A DNA stretch of 64,000 nt. It comes from Oscillospiraceae bacterium (lineage in GTDB: Bacteria; Bacillota; Clostridia; Saccharofermentanales; Saccharofermentanaceae). A model generated the notes under the pieces. The model worked only from the letters and a program-made list of their open reading frames with translations. It searched no databases and was not told the origin of the DNA. Every line of letters begins with the position of its first letter. The first letter of the stretch is position 1. Position numbers and translations under genes: made by a program. Shown one piece after another: positions 8,423 through 16,899 of this stretch. Location: positions 62,001 to 126,000 of the forward strand of contig CADAIP010000010.1 in assembly GCA_902787975.1 (NCBI GenBank), in the 5' to 3' direction.

Positions 8423-8731
8423 TTACTCTTTAACTTCGTAATCAAAGCTGCTTCTTATCTTCACGTACGGTCTTACCTTCGTGTTGGCAACTTCAACATG
8501 CAGAGGATTGGAAGAATAGTTCTTCAGAGCTTCCTCGTTTTCGAAAAGTGAATCGAGCATTGCATCGCCGCTTGAACTTGCAAGCTTATCTGTGTTTACT
8601 TTTATCTCAACAAGACCCGGGATCTTGCCTTGAAGGCCCTCAAGACCTTCCTTGATGCCTGCCTTTATCTGTTCTTTCTCACTGTCTGAATATTCGTCTT
8701 TAAGTGTCCAGACTATAACGTGTCTTACCAT
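8423..8731 (-). CDS. Dabb (stress-responsive A/B barrel) domain protein
   Basis: 102 residues. It begins MVRHVIVWTLKDE, the characteristic first strand of the dimeric alpha/beta barrel Dabb family, and has the LHVEVANTKVRPYV segment near the end. CAGGAGGTTTT lies before the ATG. It sits 11 bases downstream of the lipoprotein gene at 8743-10302 and 33 bases upstream of the flavoprotein, so co-transcription is likely. No catalytic function can be read from the sequence. Confidence 0.85.
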   Translation of the reverse strand: MVRHVIVWTLKDEYSDSEKEQIKAGIKEGLEGLQGKIPGLVEIKVNTDKLASSSGDAMLDSLFENEEALKNYSSNPLHVEVANTKVRPYVKIRSSFDYEVKE

Positions 8732-8742
8732 AAAACCTCCTG

Positions 8743-10302
8743 TTATTTCAGCATGTCTGCAGTGTAGTATCCGCTGTCGATGAGGATCTCTACGTAGTTG
8801 TTGCTGTCAACAAAGATGGGATCACAGAGATAGGAATTTACGTAATCGTATCCGTTGTGGAAAGTGATTGTATCGTTGATCTCAATTGTCTGTCCTTCAG
8901 CGATCTGCTTGACCATCTTAACGGTCCTGTCGACAAGGGTTCTGGTGTCCTTAAATACCGACATCGACTGCTTGCCGTTAATGATGTTCTTAACGTTTGC
9001 GATGTCGCAGTCCTGGCCGGTGATGATGGGATAAGTGCCCTTGTAATATGTCTCGAGCGCCTGGGTAACGCCCAACGCTGTTGAATCGTTGGAACAGAGC
9101 CATGCATCGATCGTCTCGCCATCCATATAGAACGCTCCAATGATGTTCTCTGCCCTGACCTGTGCTTTTTCAGTGGACCAGACATCCGTGGAAACATCAT
9201 TAAAATATACCTGGCCTGACTGGACCTTCAGAACACCCCTATCAATATACGGCTGGAGGACATCCATTGCGCCGCTGTAGAAGAACTGGGCATTCATGTC
9301 GGAAGGATCGCCTGCCGTGATCTCAATGTTATAGGTCGTGCCTGCAGGTGCACTGTCGAGACCCAGCTGGTTAACAATGTACTCGGCCTGAAGCTCTCCG
9401 ACTGCATAATTATCGAAAGTTACATAGTAATCGATCTGAGCATTCATAATAATGCGGTCGTAACAGATAACCGTAACGCCTTTATTGTGAGCTTCTTCCA
9501 CAACCTTACTCAAACTTTCAGGGGAGATTGCCGCGATGATCAGGACTTTGCAGCCCTGGTTTATCTGGTTCTCGATCTGCGATATCTGGGTGTTGATGTC
9601 ATTGGAAGCATACTGGAGATCAACGTTAAAACCCTGTGACTCCAGCTGGCTCTTAAGCATATTTCCGTCGCTATTCCATCTCATGAGATCTTTTGTAGGC
9701 ATTGAGATGCCGATCTTGTTCTCAGCAAGAGGATCTGCGACCACACCAGGATCCGGGACCGGGTCTGAACTGCCACCGCCGTTGTAGGGCTCAAGCTCAA
9801 TGTTTGCAACCAGAGATTCAAGCGTTTCCTTGAACTTCTTGTCTGACTTTTTGGTGACGAGCCAATCGTCGTCTTTGAGTACGAAATCGATCGTTATCTT
9901 CTTAGTCTTGTTTGGTTTTACTTCACGGATCTCATCAAGATATTCATCAAATTCAATATCGAAATATGATTCAGAGATCTCTTCTGCGTCAGGATACTTA
10001 AGCTCGATCGTGACAGTTCCTTCTTTGTATTTCACATCGACTTCGGATTCGGTGATCTCAAATTTGGAACAGTCCAAAACGGTTGAGAGGATCTCTGCAC
10101 GTTCGTTAAAAAATGTGAAAGCCGTCTCTTCCTTTGCATCAACATATTTGGATGCATCCTTGCCTGCAAGGACCTTCGACACATAGGAGTCAAGCGCATC
10201 CTCCATGGCAGCCTTCTGCTTGGCCTTGGAAGAGGTGCATCCGGTCGAAGTCAGAAAAAGACCGGCTGCCATAAATGCCGCGATTACTTTTGAAGCTTTC
10301 AT
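8743..10302 (-). CDS. Lipoprotein fusing an unknown N-terminal domain to a sugar-binding (ChvE/xylose type) domain
   Basis: 519 residues from the ATG at 10302, chosen for its GGGAGGTGGAAT leader; the longer frame to 10329 adds nine unlikely residues. The signal peptide ends at lipobox TSTGC. Residues about 25-195 form an alpha+beta domain resembling the small lipoprotein domains that precede other Firmicutes surface modules. After a Gly/Ser/Pro linker (GGGSSDPVPDPG), residues about 200-519 match periplasmic binding protein family 4: ISMPTKDLMRW, AAISPES, CYDRIIMNAQIDYYVTFDN, ITAGDPSDMNAQ and TGQDCD. These are typical of ChvE-like sugar binders. No ABC permease or ATPase is adjacent, so it may be an orphan binder or a sensory component. 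Confidence 0.85.
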   Translation of the reverse strand: MKASKVIAAFMAAGLFLTSTGCTSSKAKQKAAMEDALDSYVSKVLAGKDASKYVDAKEETAFTFFNERAEILSTVLDCSKFEITESEVDVKYKEGTVTIELKYPDAEEISESYFDIEFDEYLDEIREVKPNKTKKITIDFVLKDDDWLVTKKSDKKFKETLESLVANIELEPYNGGGSSDPVPDPGVVADPLAENKIGISMPTKDLMRWNSDGNMLKSQLESQGFNVDLQYASNDINTQISQIENQINQGCKVLIIAAISPESLSKVVEEAHNKGVTVICYDRIIMNAQIDYYVTFDNYAVGELQAEYIVNQLGLDSAPAGTTYNIEITAGDPSDMNAQFFYSGAMDVLQPYIDRGVLKVQSGQVYFNDVSTDVWSTEKAQVRAENIIGAFYMDGETIDAWLCSNDSTALGVTQALETYYKGTYPIITGQDCDIANVKNIINGKQSMSVFKDTRTLVDRTVKMVKQIAEGQTIEINDTITFHNGYDYVNSYLCDPIFVDSNNYVEILIDSGYYTADMLK

Positions 10303-10391
10303 ATTCCACCTCCCGGGTAACGGGTTCATCCCCTTTTTGAATCCATGCCTGACGGTATGTCATTTCTTCGCTCGCTCCATAATTATATCAG

Positions 10392-10420
10392 TTGCAGCGT
10401 ACAAATAAATGTGATATCTT
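10392..10420 (+). promoter_or_regulatory. Promoter of the TetR-phosphotransferase operon
   Basis: TTGCAG at 10392-10397, a 17-base spacer and TATCTT at 10415-10420. The palindromic operator begins 2 bases after the -10 element and covers the expected transcription start. Confidence 0.65.
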
Positions 10421-10422
10421 TG

Positions 10423-10442
10423 TTATTGAACGCGTTCAATAA
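10423..10442 (+). promoter_or_regulatory. Perfect 20-bp palindromic operator for the adjacent TetR regulator
   Basis: TTATTGAACGCGTTCAATAA is a perfect palindrome located 13 bases before the TetR start codon and immediately after its -10 box. Position and symmetry are those of an autoregulatory TetR operator; binding itself is inferred. Confidence 0.8.
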
Positions 10443-10455
10443 CTGGAGGCAGACC

Positions 10456-11034
10456 ATGCAAAAAGACGAAAAACTCAACATAACAAAAGAGAAACTGCTC
10501 GATGCCACTTTCGCACTGATGGAAGAAACAGACGATCCGCTTAACGTCACTTCGCGCCAGATAGCAGAACGCGCAGGCGCCAAGCCCTCCATGATCAATT
10601 ACTGCTTCGGTTCAAGAGAGAACCTTATCTATCAGACTTTTCAAAAGCAGTACCTGAATTTCCTGGAAGATAAAGAAATTGCGAAGCTTATCACTTCAGA
10701 TATTACTCCCGGGGAACTGCTTAAAAAGCTTCACTTTATTGTCGCAAAATGCCTTGTCGAAAACCCGAAATTCACAAAAGCAATAACCCCTTACGTTCTC
10801 TTCAACAGGGACCTCTCACAGGATTCTTTTAGCTTTACGTACGTGAAGAAACATTATGCCGGCCGCAAGACCGACAAAGAGTGCAAACTCATCGCGTATG
10901 AGATGTCTTCAATGATGCAGCTGATCATATGCAGAAAAGAAGACATCAAGAAAGATTTCGGCATCGACCTGAACAAAGAAAAAGAGCTCAAAAAATACAT
11001 CGACATGCGCATAGATCTTCTTCTCGGAGAATGA
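10456..11034 (+). CDS. TetR-family transcriptional regulator
   Basis: 192 residues from the ATG at 10456, which has GGAGG seven bases upstream. The N-terminal HTH (about 10-60) includes VTSRQIAERAGAKPSMINYCFGSRENLI, where AKPSMINYCFGSRENL is the TetR recognition helix with its following conserved segment. The C-terminal ligand domain is divergent. The longest frame starts at 10345, but those residues would read through the promoter and operator. Its stop is one base from the next start, so it controls and is co-transcribed with the phosphotransferase-like enzyme. Confidence 0.9.
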   Translation: MQKDEKLNITKEKLLDATFALMEETDDPLNVTSRQIAERAGAKPSMINYCFGSRENLIYQTFQKQYLNFLEDKEIAKLITSDITPGELLKKLHFIVAKCLVENPKFTKAITPYVLFNRDLSQDSFSFTYVKKHYAGRKTDKECKLIAYEMSSMMQLIICRKEDIKKDFGIDLNKEKELKKYIDMRIDLLLGE

Positions 11035-11035
11035 C

Positions 11036-13363
11036 ATGAAATACATATTTGACTTAAGAACGATACCCGAAGAAAAGCTCAGTGTATCAGGCGGAAAGGC
11101 AGCATCCTTATCGCTCATGATGAAGAACCTGAAGATGAATATTCCTATGGGATATGTCATCACCGCGGAAGGTTTCCGCGATGGAAAACTGACAGATGAA
11201 GCATCCGAAGAATTGAACGGGATTATAGCCAAACTAGACAGGCTTAAGACTTATGCCGTCAGGTCATCTGCGATAGGCGAAGACGGCGAGAATAACTCAT
11301 TTGCAGGTCAGTATGAGACCTTAACTGACGTTATCGTGCCGGAGATCAGGAATGCCGTAAAACACGTGGCGGATTCGGCAAAGAGCGAACGGGTTGAAGA
11401 ATACAAAAGCCGCAATGACGTCTCTGGCGAAGGCATCGGCATCGTTATACAGGAGTTCGTAAAACCTGAGTTTGCAGGCGTTATCTTCACCTCCGACATC
11501 ATCACGGGAAAAGACGATAAGATCGTCGGCAATTACGTTCACGGTGAAGGTGAGAAACTCGTATCAGGAAGCGAGAATGCAGAAGAGTTCAGAATAGGCG
11601 CTTTAAAACTTTCTTACGAAGGCAATCCCGAGCTGGCGAGGTTTTCTAAGACGCTTCGCAGATATTCACTCGCGATCCGCTCATTTTACGGTGTCCCGAT
11701 GGATATCGAGTGGGCTGTATCAGGCGGCAGAGTCTATATCCTGCAGGCACGTCCCATCACGACTTTGAAAAGGATCTCCGTAAAAGATTACGATGTCAAC
11801 GGAACACGCTCAGGCTATAAGCTTCTTACCAAGACCAACGTCGGCGAGATCTTCACAAAGCCAGTAAGTCCCATGACTTTCAGCGTTCTGGAGAAGATCA
11901 ATGAGTTCCTGGGGCTCCCCGAATGGCTGGACAACATCAACGGCCAGGCATACATGAACATATCTGTAATGTGTTCTCTGATGGTGGCTTTCGGCAAGAC
12001 TCCCGAAAAAGCTTACGATACCGTAAAAGACCTTGTCGGCGGGATCCCTTCGGGCGTTGAGATCCCCATATCGCCCTTTGACAAGAAGGCCTTCAAACGC
12101 AATCTTTGGAATCTTCTTTTCCCGAAGAACAAATCGAAGCTTTCCAAAAAGGAAAAGCACGATATGGTGCTTCATTTAGATGACATATCGGAAGAACTTA
12201 TAGCTGAGATCAGAAAGATAGAAGATAACGCTTCACTCATGAAATACTGGGACGATGTGTTGATTCCAAAGCTTAACGACGGACTTGCATCGATCCTGAC
12301 AGAGAGCGGAATGTCACTGGTGCCTCTTTTCGGAACGCGCAAAAAGATCTCGAAGATCGCAGGCGAAGACATGGCAAACCGCCTTTTAACAGGCTGCGTT
12401 GGTGTGCTCGCATCGATGAAGCCGGTACTTTTGTTGGAAGATGTCGCCGAAGGAAAAATGACGCGTGAAGAATACATAAAGATCTGCGGCCACCGCTCCG
12501 TCAACGAGATGGAGCTCATGGAGCCCAGACCTTATGAAGACTCCTCCTTCCCCGACAACCTTCTGAATGACAGAAAAGATGGCGGCTTGAGCCTCCGGTC
12601 GGTCCTTGCAAACCAGGAAGCTTCATTCAAGGAAGCACTGGCTGAATTCAAGTCGAAATATCCTTCAAAGAGCAAGTGGATCGACAAGGAGATCGCCAAG
12701 TTCATTCACGCAAATGATTTCCGGGAAGACATCAGGAGCAAGGGCGTAAGGATCTTCTGCGTATTCAGGGAATACTGCCTTAAGGCAGGCACATTAAACG
12801 GTCTGGGAGACGACATCTTCATGCTCGGATATAAGGAAATGTTCTCACTTTTGAAGGGCGATACTTCCGTCCTGTCATATATTCCCGCCCGTAAACAGAC
12901 TTTTGAAAAGTATTGCTCCTACCCTGCTTTCCCGAACCTTGTAATCGGCCGCTTTGACGCAGATCTATGGCTGGGCGATCCGGACAGAAGGAACGATGTT
13001 TACATCAGCGGCAGAAGTTCAAACGAAGCCGTGTCTTCGGACGTCAAAGGCTTTGCCGGCGCAGCAGGTGTCGTCACCGGAACTGTGCGCGTAATTGAAG
13101 ATATCGATCACATCGGTGAACTCGCAGATGGCGAGATCCTCGTAACCCGTGTAACCAACATCGGCTGGACTGTCGCATTCCATAAGGTATCCGCAATCGT
13201 CACTGACATCGGCGCTCCATTATCCCATGCGGCGATCGTTGCGCGTGAATTCGGCATCCCCGCAGTTGTAGGCTGCCGCAATGCGACGACCGTTCTGAAG
13301 ACAGGCGATACCGTTACCGTTGACGGCGGATGCGGCACGGTGACGGTCATCAAACCCGGATAA
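11036..13363 (+). CDS. PEP-synthase/rifampicin-phosphotransferase-like enzyme
   Basis: 775 residues. An N-terminal PPDK/PEP-synthase ATP-grasp domain (about 1-245) shows VRSSAIGEDGENNSFAG and DIEWAVSGGRVYILQARPIT. A ~400-residue middle region follows. The C-terminal swivelling phospho-histidine domain has APLSHAAIVAREFGIPAVVG with the catalytic His. The order ATP domain, middle domain, His domain matches rifampicin phosphotransferase more than PEP synthase, which has a PEP-binding barrel at the end. At 775 residues it is slightly shorter than characterised Rph enzymes. Control by a TetR regulator suits a small-molecule-inducible function. Rifamycin as substrate is not proven; the middle domain sets specificity and I cannot assign it. 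Confidence 0.8.
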   Translation: MKYIFDLRTIPEEKLSVSGGKAASLSLMMKNLKMNIPMGYVITAEGFRDGKLTDEASEELNGIIAKLDRLKTYAVRSSAIGEDGENNSFAGQYETLTDVIVPEIRNAVKHVADSAKSERVEEYKSRNDVSGEGIGIVIQEFVKPEFAGVIFTSDIITGKDDKIVGNYVHGEGEKLVSGSENAEEFRIGALKLSYEGNPELARFSKTLRRYSLAIRSFYGVPMDIEWAVSGGRVYILQARPITTLKRISVKDYDVNGTRSGYKLLTKTNVGEIFTKPVSPMTFSVLEKINEFLGLPEWLDNINGQAYMNISVMCSLMVAFGKTPEKAYDTVKDLVGGIPSGVEIPISPFDKKAFKRNLWNLLFPKNKSKLSKKEKHDMVLHLDDISEELIAEIRKIEDNASLMKYWDDVLIPKLNDGLASILTESGMSLVPLFGTRKKISKIAGEDMANRLLTGCVGVLASMKPVLLLEDVAEGKMTREEYIKICGHRSVNEMELMEPRPYEDSSFPDNLLNDRKDGGLSLRSVLANQEASFKEALAEFKSKYPSKSKWIDKEIAKFIHANDFREDIRSKGVRIFCVFREYCLKAGTLNGLGDDIFMLGYKEMFSLLKGDTSVLSYIPARKQTFEKYCSYPAFPNLVIGRFDADLWLGDPDRRNDVYISGRSSNEAVSSDVKGFAGAAGVVTGTVRVIEDIDHIGELADGEILVTRVTNIGWTVAFHKVSAIVTDIGAPLSHAAIVAREFGIPAVVGCRNATTVLKTGDTVTVDGGCGTVTVIKPG

Positions 13364-13399
13364 GCCGTCATAAGAAAACTCTTTTTCTCCGAAATCGAC

Positions 13400-13518
13400 T
13401 GATCAGTTTTTTGCCTATGTTTTTGGGCTCAAAAAGCTGTTCAAAAACCTGTTTTTTCCGAGAATCCACTTTTTTGCTCATGTTTTCGGGAGGATTCAGA
13501 TAGGCAAAAAACTGATCA
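13400..13518. repeat. 19-bp inverted repeat enclosing an 81-base T-rich loop
   Basis: TGATCAGTTTTTTGCCTAT at 13400-13418 is the exact reverse complement of 13500-13518. The loop holds shorter A/T-rich inverted words such as TTTTTGGGCTCAAAAA. It occupies most of the 312-base gap before the TIR gene. The rest of that gap (13519-13675) shows only the TIR leader and its GGAGAGGG Shine-Dalgarno. It could be a terminator for the upstream gene or a mobile-repeat remnant. Confidence 0.75.
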
Positions 13519-13675
13519 ATAATTCAATTTGTTGTCTGTTCCCGAAAATCCGCATTGCAACATCTCTCCTGATAAAACTGTATTAAGATTGAGTGCTGTA
13601 ACGGTATCGTCAATAAAAAATTTCTTACTTTATGTTAATATTAAGCGAGGAATAACGACAGGAGAGGGTAGCTCC

Positions 13676-16600
13676 ATGATAGATTTTTATAATGCTTTCA
13701 TTTCGTACAGACATGCTGATCTCGACTCTAAGATCGCCGAACACGTACAAAAGCAGCTCGAGCATTTCCATGTGCCTCACAAGCTCAAGAAAAAGCTAAA
13801 GCACGAGAAGATCACGCGTATTTTCAGGGATAAGGACGAACTCCCTATCACAAGCGACCTGACCGAGACGATCACCAACGCTCTCGAAAAGGCCGAGTAC
13901 CTCATCGTAATCTGCTCCACAAACACCAAGGAGTCGATGTGGGTAAAAAGAGAGATCAAGACCTTCCTTCAGACACATACGATGGACAAGGTCCTGACGG
14001 TTCTTTGCAACGGCGAACCTTATGAGGTTATCCCCGAGGAATTGCTCACTACCACAAAGGAATATGTTGATGAGACAGGCATGACTCATACGGTCGAAGT
14101 TCCGATCGAGCCTTTGTCATGCGATTACAGACTCCCGAAGTCGACTGCCGACAAGGAAGAGCTTCCCCGTCTGGCCTCCGCCCTCCTGGGATGCTCTTAC
14201 GACGAACTTCAGAGAAGAAGAAGACAGTACAGGATCAGACGCGCGACATCCATCATTGCCGCAGTATTTGCAGTGCTTATCGCTTTGGGCGCCTACCTCG
14301 GATATACGACCAAGAAGATCAACGACAGCTACATGGATTCATTAAGGAGCAGATCCAAGTATCTTGCAAATGAAGCTGAGCAGCTTTTGGCTGAGGGCAA
14401 GAGAACCGATGCTCTCCAGGTCGCCCTTGCCGCACTTCCGAATGATTCACAGAAAAACATGCCCGTAACGGCTGAAGCAATGTACGCGATCACAGAGACT
14501 ACGGCTGCTTACGAATCAAGGATGGGCATAACTAACTACTATGCTCTTTGGAATTATAAGACTGCAAAACCGATAAAAAAGACAGTGCTTTCAGTAGACG
14601 AGAAATATCTTGCGGCACACGATGAGGCCGGTCATGTTTACTGTTGGAACGCGCAGACAAACAAACTGCTTTTCGACAGGGACTGCATACAGAAACCGGT
14701 AGATATCATTTTTATGGATGAAGGCCAGCTCCTGATAGTATTCAGCGATCATATTGAGTCATATCATGTGGAAAGCGGCGATCGCGTGTGGGAATTCCAG
14801 GTCGAATCCTCTTCCGAAATCTTTGCTGGCAAGATTATATATGCTAACCATTCCGTATATTTCGATAACGGCGAAGGCACGGTCGCCAGGCTCTCCGGAA
14901 GAGACGGAAGCATATTAGACACTTACAAGGTTCTTGAAGGCGGAATCTTCACATATGTCAGAAATCTGGCTGTTTCTCCTGACGGAAAGTTACTCGGATT
15001 CGTTGATGATACGACGAATTACGGTACATCAACCATATATCTTTACAATACGGAAACAGGTAAAGAATATTCTGCAGACATAGAATCTACTATCGTTACA
15101 AAACTGGTGTTTGCCGGCAACGACCATCTGTTCTTTATGACAGATTCCGGTACTCTCAGCTCATCCACCACATACAACAATGAAATTACATTTATTGAAG
15201 TCGCAACTATGCATTTCTATTGTTTTGACCCTACGATGAAGCTGCTTTGGACCAAAGATCTACAATACAACGATATGGCCGTCTGTATGGGAGTATTGGA
15301 TCTCCCTTCCCGCGATTCCGTTATGCTTTATGTCGGCAACGCTGCAGTAATTGCCAATAAGAATTCCGGAGAGACGACAAATGAATATAGAATCAGCAGT
15401 TCCATCGTAACTGTAGCCGACTTCAACAATAACGATCTTCCGGAATTCATCTGCAGACACGGAGAACTGGTTTTCGCGCTTAATGAAGAAACTAACAGAA
15501 TGTACTCTTATAACGTTCTGGGTCAAAATGTATCTCATGGTATTATAGGCGATAAAATCTATAGCGTGGAAAGCGGCGGAACGGATATCATTTGCTACTT
15601 CCGTTACATGGAAGATGACGAGTGGACAGGGATAGATGCCTACGGCGGATTCACCACAGGTACGGATTATCAGAAATTCTGCGATGACGGAGAATATCTC
15701 GTTATAGCTTCTAAGATTACCGAGACCACCCTTATCAGAGTAAGCGTTATCGATATGGATACCGCAAAACTTGTTTTCTCCGAAGACGTGGATACCGGAG
15801 AATCATACTTACAGCATTTTGATGTTCAATTAGTCGACGGTGAATTCTACGGTATTTTCCATAATAACATCTATTCGATCGACATTAAGAAAGAAAAAGT
15901 TAAAGATCTTGGTGTTGAACTGGCTGCAACAGATGAAGTTACTAACGGAAAGATCATCAATGCCATATCAGTGGGAGGTGAATTAACCGTAAATGTATGG
16001 GACCTCGATGGAAGTAATCATATCGAGTTCAAACCATATATCTTAGATGATTATTCACTCATACCCGGTGATCCCACATATATCGAGTGTTTGGACAAGG
16101 TCTTTATTCCCGTGGAAAACTCAATGCTTGTTGCAGACCTCAAGACTTCAAAGATCAAGGAAATGGACACTCCGGATAACTGGTTTGTCAAATCTATCTA
16201 TTCCTGTTACATAACAATATCCGAAGACGGATCTAAAGTCCTGTTTTCTGACGATAACATCATATATGTAACCGATGATTCATTAAAGGAACTGTATACC
16301 ATCCATTGCATAAGCACAGACCGCCTCGGCGCCATTTTCAAGGATAACACTTTGTACGTTATCGCCGACGACTACCTCATGATATACAACGCCGATACCG
16401 GAGAACAGATAAGCAAGATCTCGATTACTCTTTTCGGAACAGGAATAGCCGAATTGAGCTTTAACGATAAAGCCCACGAGCTTTTTATCAAAACAGGCGA
16501 TCAGATCAATATCCTTGATACGGAAACCTGGACAGAGATCACGAGCATCGAGACTGTTTACTGCTATCATCCGGGCACCGATCGTTTCTTCGTATACGCG

Positions 16601-16732
16601 TACCAGACAAGCTATGAATGCATGCCAGGCTACATTAAGCACTACACGCTGGACGACCTGATCGAAAAGGCCCTCCGGTATCTGGACGGCGCAGAAGTCC
16701 CTGCCGAGCTTAAGGATAAGTACGGCATCTGA
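13676..16732 (+). CDS. TIR-domain membrane protein with a large beta-propeller-like C-terminal region
   Basis: 1018 residues from the ATG at 13676, with GGAGAGGG upstream; the frame is open further 5' without a plausible start. TIR domain about 4-150: FISYRHAD, the loop RDKDELPITSDL, and WVKREI with Glu93 at the position of the SARM1 catalytic Glu (WVHKEI). A basic stretch (RRRRQYRIRR) and one membrane helix (about 192-210) follow. Then a short helical segment (KYLANEAEQLLAEGKRTDALQ) leads to roughly 700 residues of WD40/PQQ-like repeats such as VSPDGKLLGFVDD and SEDGSKVLFSDDN. The topology puts TIR inside and the propeller outside. NAD cleavage and a role in signalling or defence are inferred from the family. 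Confidence 0.88.
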   Translation: MIDFYNAFISYRHADLDSKIAEHVQKQLEHFHVPHKLKKKLKHEKITRIFRDKDELPITSDLTETITNALEKAEYLIVICSTNTKESMWVKREIKTFLQTHTMDKVLTVLCNGEPYEVIPEELLTTTKEYVDETGMTHTVEVPIEPLSCDYRLPKSTADKEELPRLASALLGCSYDELQRRRRQYRIRRATSIIAAVFAVLIALGAYLGYTTKKINDSYMDSLRSRSKYLANEAEQLLAEGKRTDALQVALAALPNDSQKNMPVTAEAMYAITETTAAYESRMGITNYYALWNYKTAKPIKKTVLSVDEKYLAAHDEAGHVYCWNAQTNKLLFDRDCIQKPVDIIFMDEGQLLIVFSDHIESYHVESGDRVWEFQVESSSEIFAGKIIYANHSVYFDNGEGTVARLSGRDGSILDTYKVLEGGIFTYVRNLAVSPDGKLLGFVDDTTNYGTSTIYLYNTETGKEYSADIESTIVTKLVFAGNDHLFFMTDSGTLSSSTTYNNEITFIEVATMHFYCFDPTMKLLWTKDLQYNDMAVCMGVLDLPSRDSVMLYVGNAAVIANKNSGETTNEYRISSSIVTVADFNNNDLPEFICRHGELVFALNEETNRMYSYNVLGQNVSHGIIGDKIYSVESGGTDIICYFRYMEDDEWTGIDAYGGFTTGTDYQKFCDDGEYLVIASKITETTLIRVSVIDMDTAKLVFSEDVDTGESYLQHFDVQLVDGEFYGIFHNNIYSIDIKKEKVKDLGVELAATDEVTNGKIINAISVGGELTVNVWDLDGSNHIEFKPYILDDYSLIPGDPTYIECLDKVFIPVENSMLVADLKTSKIKEMDTPDNWFVKSIYSCYITISEDGSKVLFSDDNIIYVTDDSLKELYTIHCISTDRLGAIFKDNTLYVIADDYLMIYNADTGEQISKISITLFGTGIAELSFNDKAHELFIKTGDQINILDTETWTEITSIETVYCYHPGTDRFFVYAYQTSYECMPGYIKHYTLDDLIEKALRYLDGAEVPAELKDKYGI

Positions 16733-16757
16733 GTTTAATAAGGTTTTCGAAAATGCT

Positions 16758-16786
16758 GGGCGTCTCCTTACGGGGGCGCCCTTTTT
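16758..16786 (+). terminator. Terminator of the TIR gene
   Basis: A ten-pair GC-rich stem (GGGCGTCTCC with GGGGGCGCCC, including G-U pairs) is followed by TTTTT. It begins 25 bases after the stop codon. Confidence 0.8.
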
Positions 16787-16804
16787 GCGGGTAAGGACGG
16801 GTAC

Positions 16805-16838
16805 AGGACACGTTTTTGAGCGAAAACGTGTCCTTTTC
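16805..16838. terminator. Second hairpin between convergent genes
   Basis: Perfect 12-bp stem AGGACACGTTTT / AAAACGTGTCCT around a 6-base loop, followed by TTT. It is a backup terminator candidate between the TIR gene (+) and the DHH gene (−). Confidence 0.6.
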
Positions 16839-16857
16839 GAACACTGTCACATACAAA

Positions 16858-16882
16858 CAAAAAGGATGCCTCGCAGCATCCT
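16858..16882 (-). terminator. Terminator of the DHH phosphoesterase gene
   Basis: On the minus strand a 7-bp stem (AGGATGC / GCATCCT) is followed by a run of T. It lies 18 bases after the DHH stop codon. Confidence 0.8.
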
Positions 16883-16899
16883 CTTTATAATCACATTTC

